From contig DHAE01000022.1 of NCBI GenBank assembly GCA_002397315.1, positions 106,647-170,646 of the forward strand: a DNA stretch of 64,000 nt, written 5' to 3'. Under the pieces are notes generated by a model, which searched no databases, had not been told where the DNA came from, and saw only the letters and a list, made by a program, of their open reading frames with translations. Source of the stretch: Comamonadaceae bacterium UBA4962. Its GTDB lineage: Bacteria; Pseudomonadota; Gammaproteobacteria; Burkholderiales; Burkholderiaceae_C. How positions within the stretch are numbered: position 1 is the stretch's first letter; every line of letters starts with the position of its first letter. Both the position numbers and the translations under genes were made by a program. Positions 42,255 to 50,691 of the stretch are shown here, in pieces.

Positions 42255-43034
42255 TCAGTGGGGGGGCAGCAGCGGCGCGGGGCCCGCGTCCACGGGCATG
42301 CGCGTGGAGCGCTCGCGGCGGGCGCGGTCCTCGTCCAGGCGCTGGATGGTGGCGCGCACGTGCTCGAGGTGCTCGCCGATGCATTGGCGGGCCCGCTGCG
42401 CGTCGCCGTCGAGGATGGCCTGCATGAGGCCCTGGTGCTGCGCCGTGAGCGCCTGCATGGTGACGGGCTCGCTCAGGCGGAACATGTCGTGGCGGTTGCG
42501 CTCGACGGTGGACAGCACCATGGTGAACAGGCTGTGCATCACCTGCACCAGCACGAGGTTGTGCGAGGCCTCGGCGATGGCGAGATGGAACTGCGCATCG
42601 GCGCGCGCCGCCAGCTCGGCGTTGCCGCTCTGCTGGTGCTGCATCATCACGTCGAAGCAGCGCCGGATGCGGTCCTTGTCCTCGGCGGTGGCGCGCTGGG
42701 CGGCCAGCCAGGCGGTGCTGCTTTCCAGCGCATGGCGGGTTTCGAGCACGTCGTAGCGGTAGTGCGGATCGGACTCCATCAGCCGCGTGAGCGGCGCCAC
42801 CGCGGGCTGCAGCCATTCCGCCGAGCCGCCCGTCTGCAGGTACGTGCCGTCGCCGCGCCGGCTGGCCAGCACGCCCTGGCTCACGAGCTTCTGGATCGCC
42901 TCGCGGATGGAGGTGCGCGACACGCCCAGTTCTTCCGCCAGTTGCCGCTCGGCCGGCAGCCGCTGGCCGGCCTGCAGACCGCGGGCCTGCACCAGGGCAA
43001 GCAGTTTCTCGACGACGTGATCGGCCAGGCGCAT
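42255..43034 (-). CDS. lldR: Lactate-responsive GntR/FadR-type regulator LldR
   Basis: 259 residues from ATG 43034. The winged helix (RLPAERQLAEELGVSRTSIR, EAIQKLVSQGVLASRRGDGT) and the helical FCD domain (RADAQFHLAIAEASHNLVLV) match LldR/PdhR. A long upstream frame is not supported. It sits between lldP and lldD, as in E. coli lldPRD. Two perfect operators of the FadR/LldR type stand upstream of lldP. In the family, lactate binding releases or rearranges the protein on DNA. The symbol is based on gene order and operator type. Confidence 0.9.
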   Translation of the reverse strand: MRLADHVVEKLLALVQARGLQAGQRLPAERQLAEELGVSRTSIREAIQKLVSQGVLASRRGDGTYLQTGGSAEWLQPAVAPLTRLMESDPHYRYDVLETRHALESSTAWLAAQRATAEDKDRIRRCFDVMMQHQQSGNAELAARADAQFHLAIAEASHNLVLVQVMHSLFTMVLSTVERNRHDMFRLSEPVTMQALTAQHQGLMQAILDGDAQRARQCIGEHLEHVRATIQRLDEDRARRERSTRMPVDAGPAPLLPPH

Positions 43035-43134
43035 TGTGTGGTTCCTAGAGAGTTCAGGGGTGATCCCGTGGCGCCAGGCACCACGCGCGTTGCGTGAACC
43101 CCGCACGGCCTGTCCGGTCCGATGGCCGCGGAGC

Positions 43135-43256
43135 AGGCCAGACCAGCGGACGCCGTGGAACGGGCTTTGCCCGGCCACCGGCGTCGTCCCCCTGCCCGCC
43201 GTGCGCAGCACGGCGAGAGCGGGGGGAAGCGGCGCAGCCGCTCAGGGGGGTGTTCA
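43135..43256 (-). repeat. Dispersed gene-end repeat, copy C (at lldP stop)
   Basis: On the minus strand it begins directly after the lldP TGA with TGAACACCCCCCTGAGCGGC, then a GC hairpin, CTTCCCCCCGCTCTCGCC, a second hairpin, GGCAGGGGGACGACGCCGGT, GGGCAAAGCCCG and GTCCGCTGGTCTGGCCTG. It matches copy A 19 kb away almost block for block. Confidence 0.82.
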
Positions 43257-44975
43257 TCAATGCCCCGGGATCATCCACGGAAACACGTAGGCCTGCAGCG
43301 TGGTGATGATGCCGATGATGGCCGCGAAGACCAGGCTGTGCTTCACCGTGAAGCGGAACAGGTCCGACTCGCGCCCTGCCAGGCCCACCGCCGCGCAGGC
43401 GATGGCGATGGACTGCGGCGAGATCATCTTTCCGGTGACTCCGCCCGTGGTGTTGGCCGCCACCGTGAGCACCTGCGGCAGGCCGAGCTGCTGCGCGGTG
43501 GTGGCCTGCAGTGCGGCGAACAGCGCGTTGGCCGAGGTGTCCGAGCCGGTCAGGAACACGCCGATCCAGCCGAGGAACGGCGAGAAGAAGGTGAAGGCCT
43601 GGCCCGTGTGCGCCAGGGCCAGCGCCAGCGTGGCCGAGAGGCCGGAATAGTTGGCGATGAAGGCGAAGGCCAGCACCATGCCGATGGAGTAGATCGGCAC
43701 GGCCAGTTCCCTGAAGGTTTCGCCGAGCGTCGCCACCGCCTTGGCGGGCGACAGGCGCGTGAAGACGATCGTGACCAGCGCGGCGATCAGGATGGCCGTG
43801 CCGGTGGCGGACAGCCAGTTGAACGAGTACACCGCGCCGTACGGCGTGGCCGCCGCCACGACCGGCGGAGCCTTCTCCACCAGGTTGTGCAGGAACGGCA
43901 CCGGGATGTTGACCACGGTGGCAGCGAGCGCGCCCTGCGCCGCGAACAGCGCCTTGAAGGGCTTGAGGCTCCAGAGCGTGACCACCGCGGTGAGGACGAT
44001 GAAGGGCGACCAGGCCTTGAAGACCGCGCCTGCCGTCAGCGGCATGCCGCTGGAGACACCGGCGGCCGCGCCCACCGCGGCCTTGCCACGCGCTGCGGGC
44101 CGTTCGCCGGCACGCGCACCGGCCGCCACGGGCTCCTGCTCGAAGCGGAAGATGCGGCGGGGCTGCCAGACTTTCAGGAACAGCGTCAACACCACCAGCG
44201 AGACGATGGCCGAGGTGATGTCCGGCAGCTCGGGGCCGATGTAGTTGGCCGTGAGGAACTGCATCACGGCGAACGAACCGCCGCCCACCAGCACGGCGGG
44301 CCAGGTCTCCTTCACGCCGCGCCAACCGTCCATGATCGCCATGAGCCAGAACAGCACCAGCACCGTCATGAACGGCAGTTGCCGGCCGGCCATCTGGCCG
44401 ATGGCGAACGCGTCCACGCCCGACACCTGGCCCGCCACGATGATCGGAATGCCCATCGCGCCGAACGCCACGGGCGCGGTGTTGGCGATCAGGCAGAGGC
44501 CGGCGGCATGGAGCGGCTTGAAACCCAGGCCCACCAGCAGCGCGGCGGTGATGGCCACCGGGGCGCCGAAGCCGGCCGCGCCTTCCAGGAACGCGCCGAA
44601 GCAGAAGCCCACCAGGATGAGCTGCAGCCGCTGGTCTTCCGTGACGGACAGGATCGACGAGCGGATGACGGCGAACTGGCCCGTCGCCACCGAGATCTTG
44701 TAGAGGAACACCGCGGCCACGATGATCCATGCAATGGGCCACAACCCGTAGAAGAAGCCGTACACCGCCGACGCCAGCGCGGCGCTCACGGGCATGCGGT
44801 AGAAGAACAGCGCCACGGCCAGCGACAGCAGCACGGTGACGGTGCCCGCCTGGTAGCCCTTGAGCCGCAGCCGCGTCAGGGCCAGGAAGAAGAAGACGAT
44901 GGGAATGAGCGCCACCAGCGCGGAAATCCAGATGTTTCCGGCGGGGTCGTAGTTCTGCTGCCAGAGGGGTTGCAT
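43257..44975 (-). CDS. lldP: L-lactate permease LldP
   Basis: 572 residues from ATG 44975 (MQPLWQQNYDPAGNIWISAL). A longer frame from 45080 would start inside the operator, so it is rejected. The LctP family pattern is clear: GFCFGAFLEGAAGFGAPVAI, AANTTGGVTGKMISPQSIAI and FLTGSDTSANALFAALQATT. About twelve or more hydrophobic segments are seen, with a charged Ala/Gly-rich loop near residue 320. It is the proton-linked lactate/glycolate importer of the operon lldP-lldR-lldD-dld, with two LldR-type sites upstream. Confidence 0.94.
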   Translation of the reverse strand: MQPLWQQNYDPAGNIWISALVALIPIVFFFLALTRLRLKGYQAGTVTVLLSLAVALFFYRMPVSAALASAVYGFFYGLWPIAWIIVAAVFLYKISVATGQFAVIRSSILSVTEDQRLQLILVGFCFGAFLEGAAGFGAPVAITAALLVGLGFKPLHAAGLCLIANTAPVAFGAMGIPIIVAGQVSGVDAFAIGQMAGRQLPFMTVLVLFWLMAIMDGWRGVKETWPAVLVGGGSFAVMQFLTANYIGPELPDITSAIVSLVVLTLFLKVWQPRRIFRFEQEPVAAGARAGERPAARGKAAVGAAAGVSSGMPLTAGAVFKAWSPFIVLTAVVTLWSLKPFKALFAAQGALAATVVNIPVPFLHNLVEKAPPVVAAATPYGAVYSFNWLSATGTAILIAALVTIVFTRLSPAKAVATLGETFRELAVPIYSIGMVLAFAFIANYSGLSATLALALAHTGQAFTFFSPFLGWIGVFLTGSDTSANALFAALQATTAQQLGLPQVLTVAANTTGGVTGKMISPQSIAIACAAVGLAGRESDLFRFTVKHSLVFAAIIGIITTLQAYVFPWMIPGH

Positions 44976-45066
44976 GGCGAGGTCGGTCGGGATGGAGGGC
45001 CGGCCAAGCGCCGCGAGGGCGGCCCGACCGGGAAGGCTGCTCCATGGGTTCGTGCACTGCACATAC

Positions 45067-45081
45067 ATTGGTATTACCAAT
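45067..45081. promoter_or_regulatory. LldR/FadR-type operator, proximal to lldP
   Basis: ATTGGTATTACCAAT has perfect 7-bp arms around one central base and matches the TTGGT-ACCAA core of LldR-type sites. It lies about 100 bp upstream of the lldP start. Confidence 0.85.
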
Positions 45082-45182
45082 TAAACCAACCATGAAAAGC
45101 AGCGCGCATTCTCCGAGACACTGTACCGCGCATCGCACAGGGTTAACCCGGCAATCTCCGCATTGCAGCAAATTTCACATTG

Positions 45183-45197
45183 ATTGGTAATACCAAT
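45183..45197. promoter_or_regulatory. LldR/FadR-type operator, distal to lldP
   Basis: ATTGGTAATACCAAT is a second perfect site whose centre is 116 bp from the first, close to eleven helical turns. It lies just before the stop of the upstream DUF2269 gene at 45206. Confidence 0.85.
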
Positions 45198-45205
45198 TTA
45201 CCACA

Positions 45206-45676
45206 CTACCCGCCCGATGGCTTGCTCACCATGAACCAGAAGATGGCCAGGAACGCCACGAGCGCCGGAATGCCCAATACCACCCAGGCGATGAAGAAAC
45301 GCCACAGTTCAGCCCAGGCGCCGGGCTGTCCGGCCTCCGCGCGCACGGCGGCATCGCGCATGCGGATCTGGATCCAGACCACCGGCAGCCAGCAGGACAT
45401 CGCCAGCGCGTAGAGCCCGAGCGATCGCGCGAGCCACGGCGTGCTCCAGGGCAAGCCCATCAGGTGCACCAGCCACCAGCCGGTGAGCGGTTGCAGCACC
45501 GCCGTGGTGCCGGTGAAGAGCCAGTCCGCGCGCACCACCCAGCGCGTCATCGGCAAGATGAAGCGCAGGTCCCTGCCGAGCATCGCCACGAGCAGATAGA
45601 ACGCCGTGCCGATGCCGGTGCCGAACAGCACGGTGGACGAGAGGATGTGCAGCCATTTGGCGACGAGATATTCCAT
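45206..45676 (-). CDS. DUF2269 family integral membrane protein
   Basis: 156 residues from ATG 45676. Four hydrophobic segments are seen (WLHILSSTVLFGTGIGTAFY, WLFTGTTAVLQPLTGWWLVH, LGLYALAMSCWLPVVWIQI, WVVLGIPALVAFLAIFWFMV). The opening WLHILSSTVLFGTGIG is typical of DUF2269. The family role is unknown. The frame starting at 45718 is not needed. It is upstream of lldP on the same strand, but the operators between them suggest separate control. It is divergent from the small membrane protein gene at 45818. Confidence 0.8.
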   Translation of the reverse strand: MEYLVAKWLHILSSTVLFGTGIGTAFYLLVAMLGRDLRFILPMTRWVVRADWLFTGTTAVLQPLTGWWLVHLMGLPWSTPWLARSLGLYALAMSCWLPVVWIQIRMRDAAVRAEAGQPGAWAELWRFFIAWVVLGIPALVAFLAIFWFMVSKPSGG

Positions 45677-45817
45677 GGACCGGTGTTTCCTTTCTTCGCG
45701 GAACCTGCGTTCCTGCATGCGATGGACGCGCCCTCCGACAGGCTCGGCAGCACGCCGGTGGCGATGATTCCGACGTTGCCGCCTCTTTCCACTTCCCCGA
45801 ACTTACAGGAGCCCGCC

Positions 45818-46315
45818 ATGCCCATCGACTGGAACCGCACTCTGCGCGAAGGCGCCATCGCAGGCGGGTGGGCCAGCGTGCTCTCCACGGCCGCGCTGCT
45901 CTGGGCCGGGCGCCGCCAGGCGCGCGCCACGGTCACGCCCGTGAACGCCGTGAGCCACTGGTTCTGGGGCGATTCCGCGCTGCGCGAGCACCGCACCCGC
46001 TTCTCGCACACCCTGCCGGGCTACCTCATCCACCATGGCGCCTCCGTCTTCTGGGCCGCCGTCAGTGCCGCGGCCCGCGATGCGCGCGGCCCGGCACCGC
46101 GGGAAAACTGGAACCAGGTGTGCCGCCGAGCAGCGATCACGTCCGCCGCCGCCTGCTATGTCGATTTCCGGCTCACCCCGCGCCGCTTCACCCCCGGCTT
46201 CGAACACCACCTGAGCCGCCCCGCCCTGGCCACGGTGTATGCGGCCTTCGGCGTCGGGCTGGCGATCGGCACGGCGATCGTGCTGCGGAAAGACCTATCC
46301 GGGCCGCAGCGCTGA
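45818..46315 (+). CDS. Small membrane-associated protein of unknown function
   Basis: 165 residues from ATG 45818, with AGGAG 8 bases upstream. A first hydrophobic stretch (GAIAGGWASVLSTAALLWAG) and a second near the end (LATVYAAFGVGLAIGTAIVL) suggest two or three membrane passes. Between them are HTLPGYLIHHGASVFWAAVS and YVDFRLTPRRFTPGFEHHLS, rich in His and Arg. I do not recognise a named family. Its own promoter probably lies in the 141-bp divergent gap shared with the DUF2269 gene. Confidence 0.7.
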   Translation: MPIDWNRTLREGAIAGGWASVLSTAALLWAGRRQARATVTPVNAVSHWFWGDSALREHRTRFSHTLPGYLIHHGASVFWAAVSAAARDARGPAPRENWNQVCRRAAITSAAACYVDFRLTPRRFTPGFEHHLSRPALATVYAAFGVGLAIGTAIVLRKDLSGPQR

Positions 46316-46499
46316 ACCTCCGCATCCGTGCAGGCAGAACATGCCCGTTCTCGCGGCAATCGGCATGCCCGGTGCGGCGCCGCAGCGTCCTACGGATTCA
46401 GGCCCGCTGCGCCGACAGAGCGGACGGTGCCGAAGTTGTCAGATAGCGGCACGCGATGCCGCACGGGCGTCGCACTGCCATCGAACCAAGGAGTACGCC

Positions 46500-46826
46500 A
46501 TGCCACGAGCCGCCTGGAGCGACAAACGCGAACGCCAGTACGAGCACATCAGGGACAGCCTGAAGGACCGCGGCCGCGGCGAGAAAACGGCCGAGCAGAT
46601 AGCGGCCCGCACCGTGAACAAGGAACGCGCGCAGCACGGCGAGGCGAAGAAGGCCAACCCCAAGACCGTGCACGACACGCCGGCGCCGGTGCGCGGCGGA
46701 CAACGCTCGCACGGCGGTGCGCAGGGCCGCACGCGCGAGCAGCTCTACGAAGAGGCCCGCAAGAAGGGCATCGCGGGCCGATCGAAGATGAACAAGGCCG
46801 AACTGGAGAAAGCGGTGGGGCGCTGA
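46500..46826 (+). CDS. Small basic protein with Rho N-terminal-like motif ('plasmid stabilization'-type)
   Basis: 108 residues from ATG 46500 (MPRAAWSDKRERQYEHIRDS). It is highly charged, with TAEQIAARTVNKERAQHGEA in the middle. The C-terminus, REQLYEEARKKGIAGRSKMN, continuing to KAELEKAVG, has the helix-extended-loop-helix pattern of the Rho N-terminal or SAP-like domain. Similar short proteins are often labelled plasmid stabilization proteins, but they are chromosomal and their role is unproven. Nucleic-acid binding is likely. No toxin or antitoxin partner is seen beside it. Confidence 0.7.
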   Translation: MPRAAWSDKRERQYEHIRDSLKDRGRGEKTAEQIAARTVNKERAQHGEAKKANPKTVHDTPAPVRGGQRSHGGAQGRTREQLYEEARKKGIAGRSKMNKAELEKAVGR

Positions 46827-46848
46827 CCGGCGGCGCCCGCCTGCCCGA

Positions 46849-49470
46849 TCACCCCGAGCGCGGCTCGGCCGGCCCGGCGGCCGCGGCGGACAGCGGGGCC
46901 TGCCAGAGCCTGCCCAACTGGTCCGCCGGCAGCGCCCCGCTGAAGTGGAAACCCTGCACCTCGTCGCAGGGCTGGCGCATCAGGCAGTCGAACTGCGCCT
47001 GGGTCTCCACGCCCTCGGCGCGCACCGACAGCCCCAGCGAATGCGCCAGGGCGCTCACGGCCTGCACGATCGCCTGGTCCTGCGGCCGGTCGGGCAACTG
47101 CGCGACGAAACTCCGGCCGATCGTGATGCCATCGGGCAGCAATTGCCGCAGATAGGCCAGCGATGAGAAGCCCGCACCGAAATCTCCCAGCGTCAACCGC
47201 ACGCCCTGGCGCTTGAGCGCCGCGATGCAATCCATCGCTTCCCGGCCATGGGCCAGCAGCACGCCCTCGCTGATCTCCAGTTCCAGCCGCCGCGGCGCCA
47301 GCCCGCTGCCGCCCAGCGCCTCCGCCACCACGGCAGCCAAGTCGTCACCGGGTGCTCCCGCGCTGCCGAACTGGCCGGCCGAGAGGTTGACGGACACGCG
47401 CACGCCGGCAGGCCACCCGGCGGCGTCGCGGCAGGCCGTCTGCAGCACCCACCGGCCCAGCGGCCGGATCAGGCCCGTCTCCTGCGCCAGCGGCAGGAAC
47501 GCCTCGGGCAGCAGCAGCCCGCGCGATGGATGCTGCCAGCGCACCAGCGCCTCCAGGCTGCGCAGCGTGCCGCCGTCCACGGCATAGCAGGGCTGGTAGT
47601 GCAGGCGCAACTGGCCGGTGCGCAGCGCTACGCGCAGATCCTGCTCCAGCTGCAGCCGCGCCATGGCCTGCTCGTCCAGGGCATCGGTGTAGGCGCACCA
47701 GGTGTTGCGGCCGGCGGCCTTGGCGCCATAGAGCGCGATGTCGCCCTTGCGCAGCAGCTCCGGCGCCGTGTCCGCATGCCGCGGCGCCTGCACCACGCCC
47801 ACGCTGGTGCCGATGAACACGGTCGTCTGGACGTCGGGCACGAAGGGTTCGCCCAATGCAGCGACGATGGCCGCGCACTGCCGGTCGATCGCCTCCACCG
47901 CCAGGGCGCCGGGCAGCGCCACGACGAACTCGTCCCCGCCCAGCCGCGCGGCGAGATCCTGCGGACCGATCAGCGCCAGCAGGCGGCGCGCCACCTCCTG
48001 CAGCACCAGGTCGCCCAGCGCATGGCCGGGTGCATCGTTGATGGGCTTGAAGCGGTCCAGATCGAGGCACAGCAGGGTCAGCGGCCCGCCCGATTCCAGG
48101 TGCGCCGCGAGGAACTGGTGCAGCCGCCGCCGGTTCGGCAGGCCCGTGAGCGTGTCGTGCAGCGAGAGGTGCCGCACGCGTGCCTGGGCCTGCCATTCCT
48201 CGGTGAGATCGGTGGCCGTCCCGCGGAAGCCCTGGCCGCCCTCGACGGCGCGCGCGGTGATGCGGCAGATGCGCTGCAGCCCGGCACTGTCGTCGATGTG
48301 GCACAGGAGCGTGCCGCGCGCCGGGCCCGGCCCGTCCTCATCGTCCCGTGTTCCCGAGCGCTCCAGCCAGGGCTGCAGCGGCGCGTCGCCCTCGGGCCGC
48401 AGCAACTCCGCCAGCGGGCGGCCCAGCCAGTCGCCGCGGCGGTGGCCGGTCACCTGCGAAAACCGGTCGGAGAGGTAGGTCAGTCGCCCCGCGGCATCCG
48501 TCTCCCAGAGCCAGTCCGACGAGGTCTCCGCCATGTCGCGGAAGCGCCGCTCGCTGTGCTGGAGCCCCGCCTGGCTGGTGCGCAGGGCGTGCAGCTGCGC
48601 GTCGATCTGCCGGGACGAGGCCAGTGCGTTGCGCAGCAGCAGGAACAGCACGCCCAGCAACAGCAGCACGCCGCCGGCAAACAGCGGCAGGGTCTGGCGC
48701 AGCAGGTGCCGGCCGGGCTGCGGCGGATGCCAGTGGAGTTGGATGGAGCCCGAATCGAGCAGCGGCATCGACTCGTATCCCGGCAGCGCTGCGTGGGAAG
48801 CGATGAGCGGCGGCAGGCCGTACTGCGCGCTGATCTGCGCGAGCCGCGCCGGACCGAGCACGGTGGCGAACACCATGACCGAGGGCGGGCCCGGCGCCAC
48901 GCGGATGGACGCATCCCAGCCCGGCGTGATGGTGGCGGCAGCGGCGATCGCCGGCACTCCGCCCACTTCCAGCGCCCGCACCACGCTGCCGTCCTGCAAC
49001 CCGCCGTGGCGCGCCGCCGCGAGCAGGCCGGCCACGTCGCCCTGCAGCCAGCTCTCGAGTGGTTGCGAGACGGGTATGCCGTCGATGACGCCGTACACCG
49101 TATGCCCGGCACCATCGACGACCCACACGCCGTTGTACCCGAACAGCGCAAAGGGAATGTCGCCCACGTTGCGATGCGCGTCGGCCCAGACCTTGTCCAC
49201 TTTCAGGTGCAGGTTCCGGTAGGCCTCGCCCCACTTGCTGTAGTTGATGATGTTCCGGGCCGCCTCGTCGCGCTGCTGCGCCAGGCTGCGCGCGATGAAG
49301 GTCCGCGATCGTTCCTGCACGTCGGCGTCCTGGCTCAGCGCATTGGTGATCAGCAGGTAGGCTCCCAGGCAGATCATGACCAGCAGGGCCAGGAGCGCCG
49401 GAAACAGGCGGCGCAGCAGCGGACGGCCCCGCCGGGGTACGGCCCGGCGCGGCAGGGAAATATCGTTCAT
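46849..49470 (-). CDS. CHASE4-PAS-GGDEF-EAL membrane protein, EAL domain degenerate
   Basis: 873 residues from ATG 49470. A membrane segment near 22-44 (LFPALLALLVMICLGAYLLI) and one near 270-290 enclose a periplasmic CHASE4-like domain (DEAARNIINYSKWGEAYRNL, PFALFGYNGVWVVDGAG). PAS and GGDEF domains follow. The GGDEF motif is intact (ARLGGDEFVVAL) but there is no RxxD inhibitory site. In the EAL domain, SLEALVRW, VSVNLSAGQF and RAEGVET remain. DDFG is changed to GDFG (TLGDFGAGFSSL), and the Lys/Asp of the LKID motif are replaced (ITIGRSFVAQL). It is therefore likely a cyclase with a non-hydrolytic EAL. Confidence 0.88.
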   Translation of the reverse strand: MNDISLPRRAVPRRGRPLLRRLFPALLALLVMICLGAYLLITNALSQDADVQERSRTFIARSLAQQRDEAARNIINYSKWGEAYRNLHLKVDKVWADAHRNVGDIPFALFGYNGVWVVDGAGHTVYGVIDGIPVSQPLESWLQGDVAGLLAAARHGGLQDGSVVRALEVGGVPAIAAAATITPGWDASIRVAPGPPSVMVFATVLGPARLAQISAQYGLPPLIASHAALPGYESMPLLDSGSIQLHWHPPQPGRHLLRQTLPLFAGGVLLLLGVLFLLLRNALASSRQIDAQLHALRTSQAGLQHSERRFRDMAETSSDWLWETDAAGRLTYLSDRFSQVTGHRRGDWLGRPLAELLRPEGDAPLQPWLERSGTRDDEDGPGPARGTLLCHIDDSAGLQRICRITARAVEGGQGFRGTATDLTEEWQAQARVRHLSLHDTLTGLPNRRRLHQFLAAHLESGGPLTLLCLDLDRFKPINDAPGHALGDLVLQEVARRLLALIGPQDLAARLGGDEFVVALPGALAVEAIDRQCAAIVAALGEPFVPDVQTTVFIGTSVGVVQAPRHADTAPELLRKGDIALYGAKAAGRNTWCAYTDALDEQAMARLQLEQDLRVALRTGQLRLHYQPCYAVDGGTLRSLEALVRWQHPSRGLLLPEAFLPLAQETGLIRPLGRWVLQTACRDAAGWPAGVRVSVNLSAGQFGSAGAPGDDLAAVVAEALGGSGLAPRRLELEISEGVLLAHGREAMDCIAALKRQGVRLTLGDFGAGFSSLAYLRQLLPDGITIGRSFVAQLPDRPQDQAIVQAVSALAHSLGLSVRAEGVETQAQFDCLMRQPCDEVQGFHFSGALPADQLGRLWQAPLSAAAAGPAEPRSG

Positions 49471-49599
49471 GGAAAGGAGCAGAAGCCGATGGCCGGAGGG
49501 GCTTCCACCGCCGGACGCAAGGCGACACACAGGGCGCCAATTGTCACAGAATGTATATTTTTGCGGGATCGTGGGGTTACTGGTCCCGCGTCGGGCGCC

Positions 49600-50691
49600 C
49601 TAGCCTTCGAACTGCGGGTGCGTCTGCCGGATGCGCGCCATGGCGATGCCCGCCGCGGCTGTGCGGGTTTCCACGCCCAGCTTCACGTAGACCCGCTCCA
49701 GGTGCTTCTTCACCGTGGCCGGGCTGGAGCCCAGGATGTCGCCGATGTCGCGGTTGGTCTTGCCCTTGAGCAGCCAGTAGAGCACCTCGGCCTCGCGCGC
49801 GGTCAGCTTGAAGCCCAGGGCCAGCGCCTCGATCACGGCGGCGTCGGACACCTCGCGCATCACGATCAGCCAGTCGCCGCCACCCTCGCTGTCGCCGGTC
49901 TGCCGGTGCAGGCTGAACGACAGGCGCCGCGCGCCGCGCTCCACCACCAGGCGCGGCGGCTCGACCTGCTGCGCCGCGAACCCGGCGACCTGCGGCAGCA
50001 AGGCGCGCAGCCAGTCGGCCACCGGCGGGGGCACGGCGCCTGCCGGGGCCGCGGCAGCCGCATCCCACGGCGGCGGCGCGGTTTCGTCCGGCGGGAAGTA
50101 GTCGCGCAGCAGCGTGCGTGCGAGCGCCGTCTGCCACATCAGCCGCCCATCGCTGGCGCGCACGGTGATGCTGGCGTAGCCGAAGGCGTCCAGCGCATTG
50201 CGCGCCTGCCCCGCCTGCCGCATGTCCTGCCGGGCGCGCCGGGCTCCCTGCAGGTGCACGTTCATGCGCGCCAGCACCTCGCGCGGCTTGATCGGCTTGG
50301 TCACGTAGTCCACGCCGCCCGCGGCGAGGGCCGCCTCCAGGTGCTCCGTCTCCGTCAGGCCGGTCATGAAGATGATGGGAATGTGCGCGGTGGCCGGCAG
50401 GCCCTTCAGGCGCCGCGCGACCTCGAAGCCGTCCATGCCGGGCATCACCGCGTCGAGCAGCACCACGTCGGGCAGCACCTGCGCGGCGCGGGCGAGCGCG
50501 GTCTCGCCGCTGGTGGCGACCAGCACGGTGTAGCCCGATTCGTCGAGCGCGTCGTGCAGCACGGCGAGGTTGTCGGGCACGTCGTCCACGATCAGCACCA
50601 CGTCGGACGCGGCGCGGTCCCCCAGCGGGGCGCCGCCACCCGCGGGCAGGTGGGCGGGAGAGGACGGGGAAGGCGAAGGCTCGGCGGTCAT
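49600..50691 (-). CDS. REC-LuxR response regulator of the NCS1-kinase system
   Basis: 363 residues from ATG 50691, which overlaps the kinase stop by 4 bp (ATGA). A ~30-residue Pro/Ser linker precedes the receiver domain (VVLIVDDVPDNLAVLHDALD, phospho-Asp in VVLLDAVMPGMDGFEVARRL, Lys in DYVTKPIKPREVLA). A middle region of ~130 residues is PAS-like (YASITVRASDGRLMWQTALA). The C-terminal LuxR helix-turn-helix is complete (KLTAREAEVLYWLLKGKTNR, SSPATVKKHLERVYVKLGVE). It should be the output partner of the kinase encoded just upstream. The divergent urease operon is the most obvious target, by context. Confidence 0.9.
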   Translation of the reverse strand: MTAEPSPSPSSPAHLPAGGGAPLGDRAASDVVLIVDDVPDNLAVLHDALDESGYTVLVATSGETALARAAQVLPDVVLLDAVMPGMDGFEVARRLKGLPATAHIPIIFMTGLTETEHLEAALAAGGVDYVTKPIKPREVLARMNVHLQGARRARQDMRQAGQARNALDAFGYASITVRASDGRLMWQTALARTLLRDYFPPDETAPPPWDAAAAAPAGAVPPPVADWLRALLPQVAGFAAQQVEPPRLVVERGARRLSFSLHRQTGDSEGGGDWLIVMREVSDAAVIEALALGFKLTAREAEVLYWLLKGKTNRDIGDILGSSPATVKKHLERVYVKLGVETRTAAAGIAMARIRQTHPQFEG

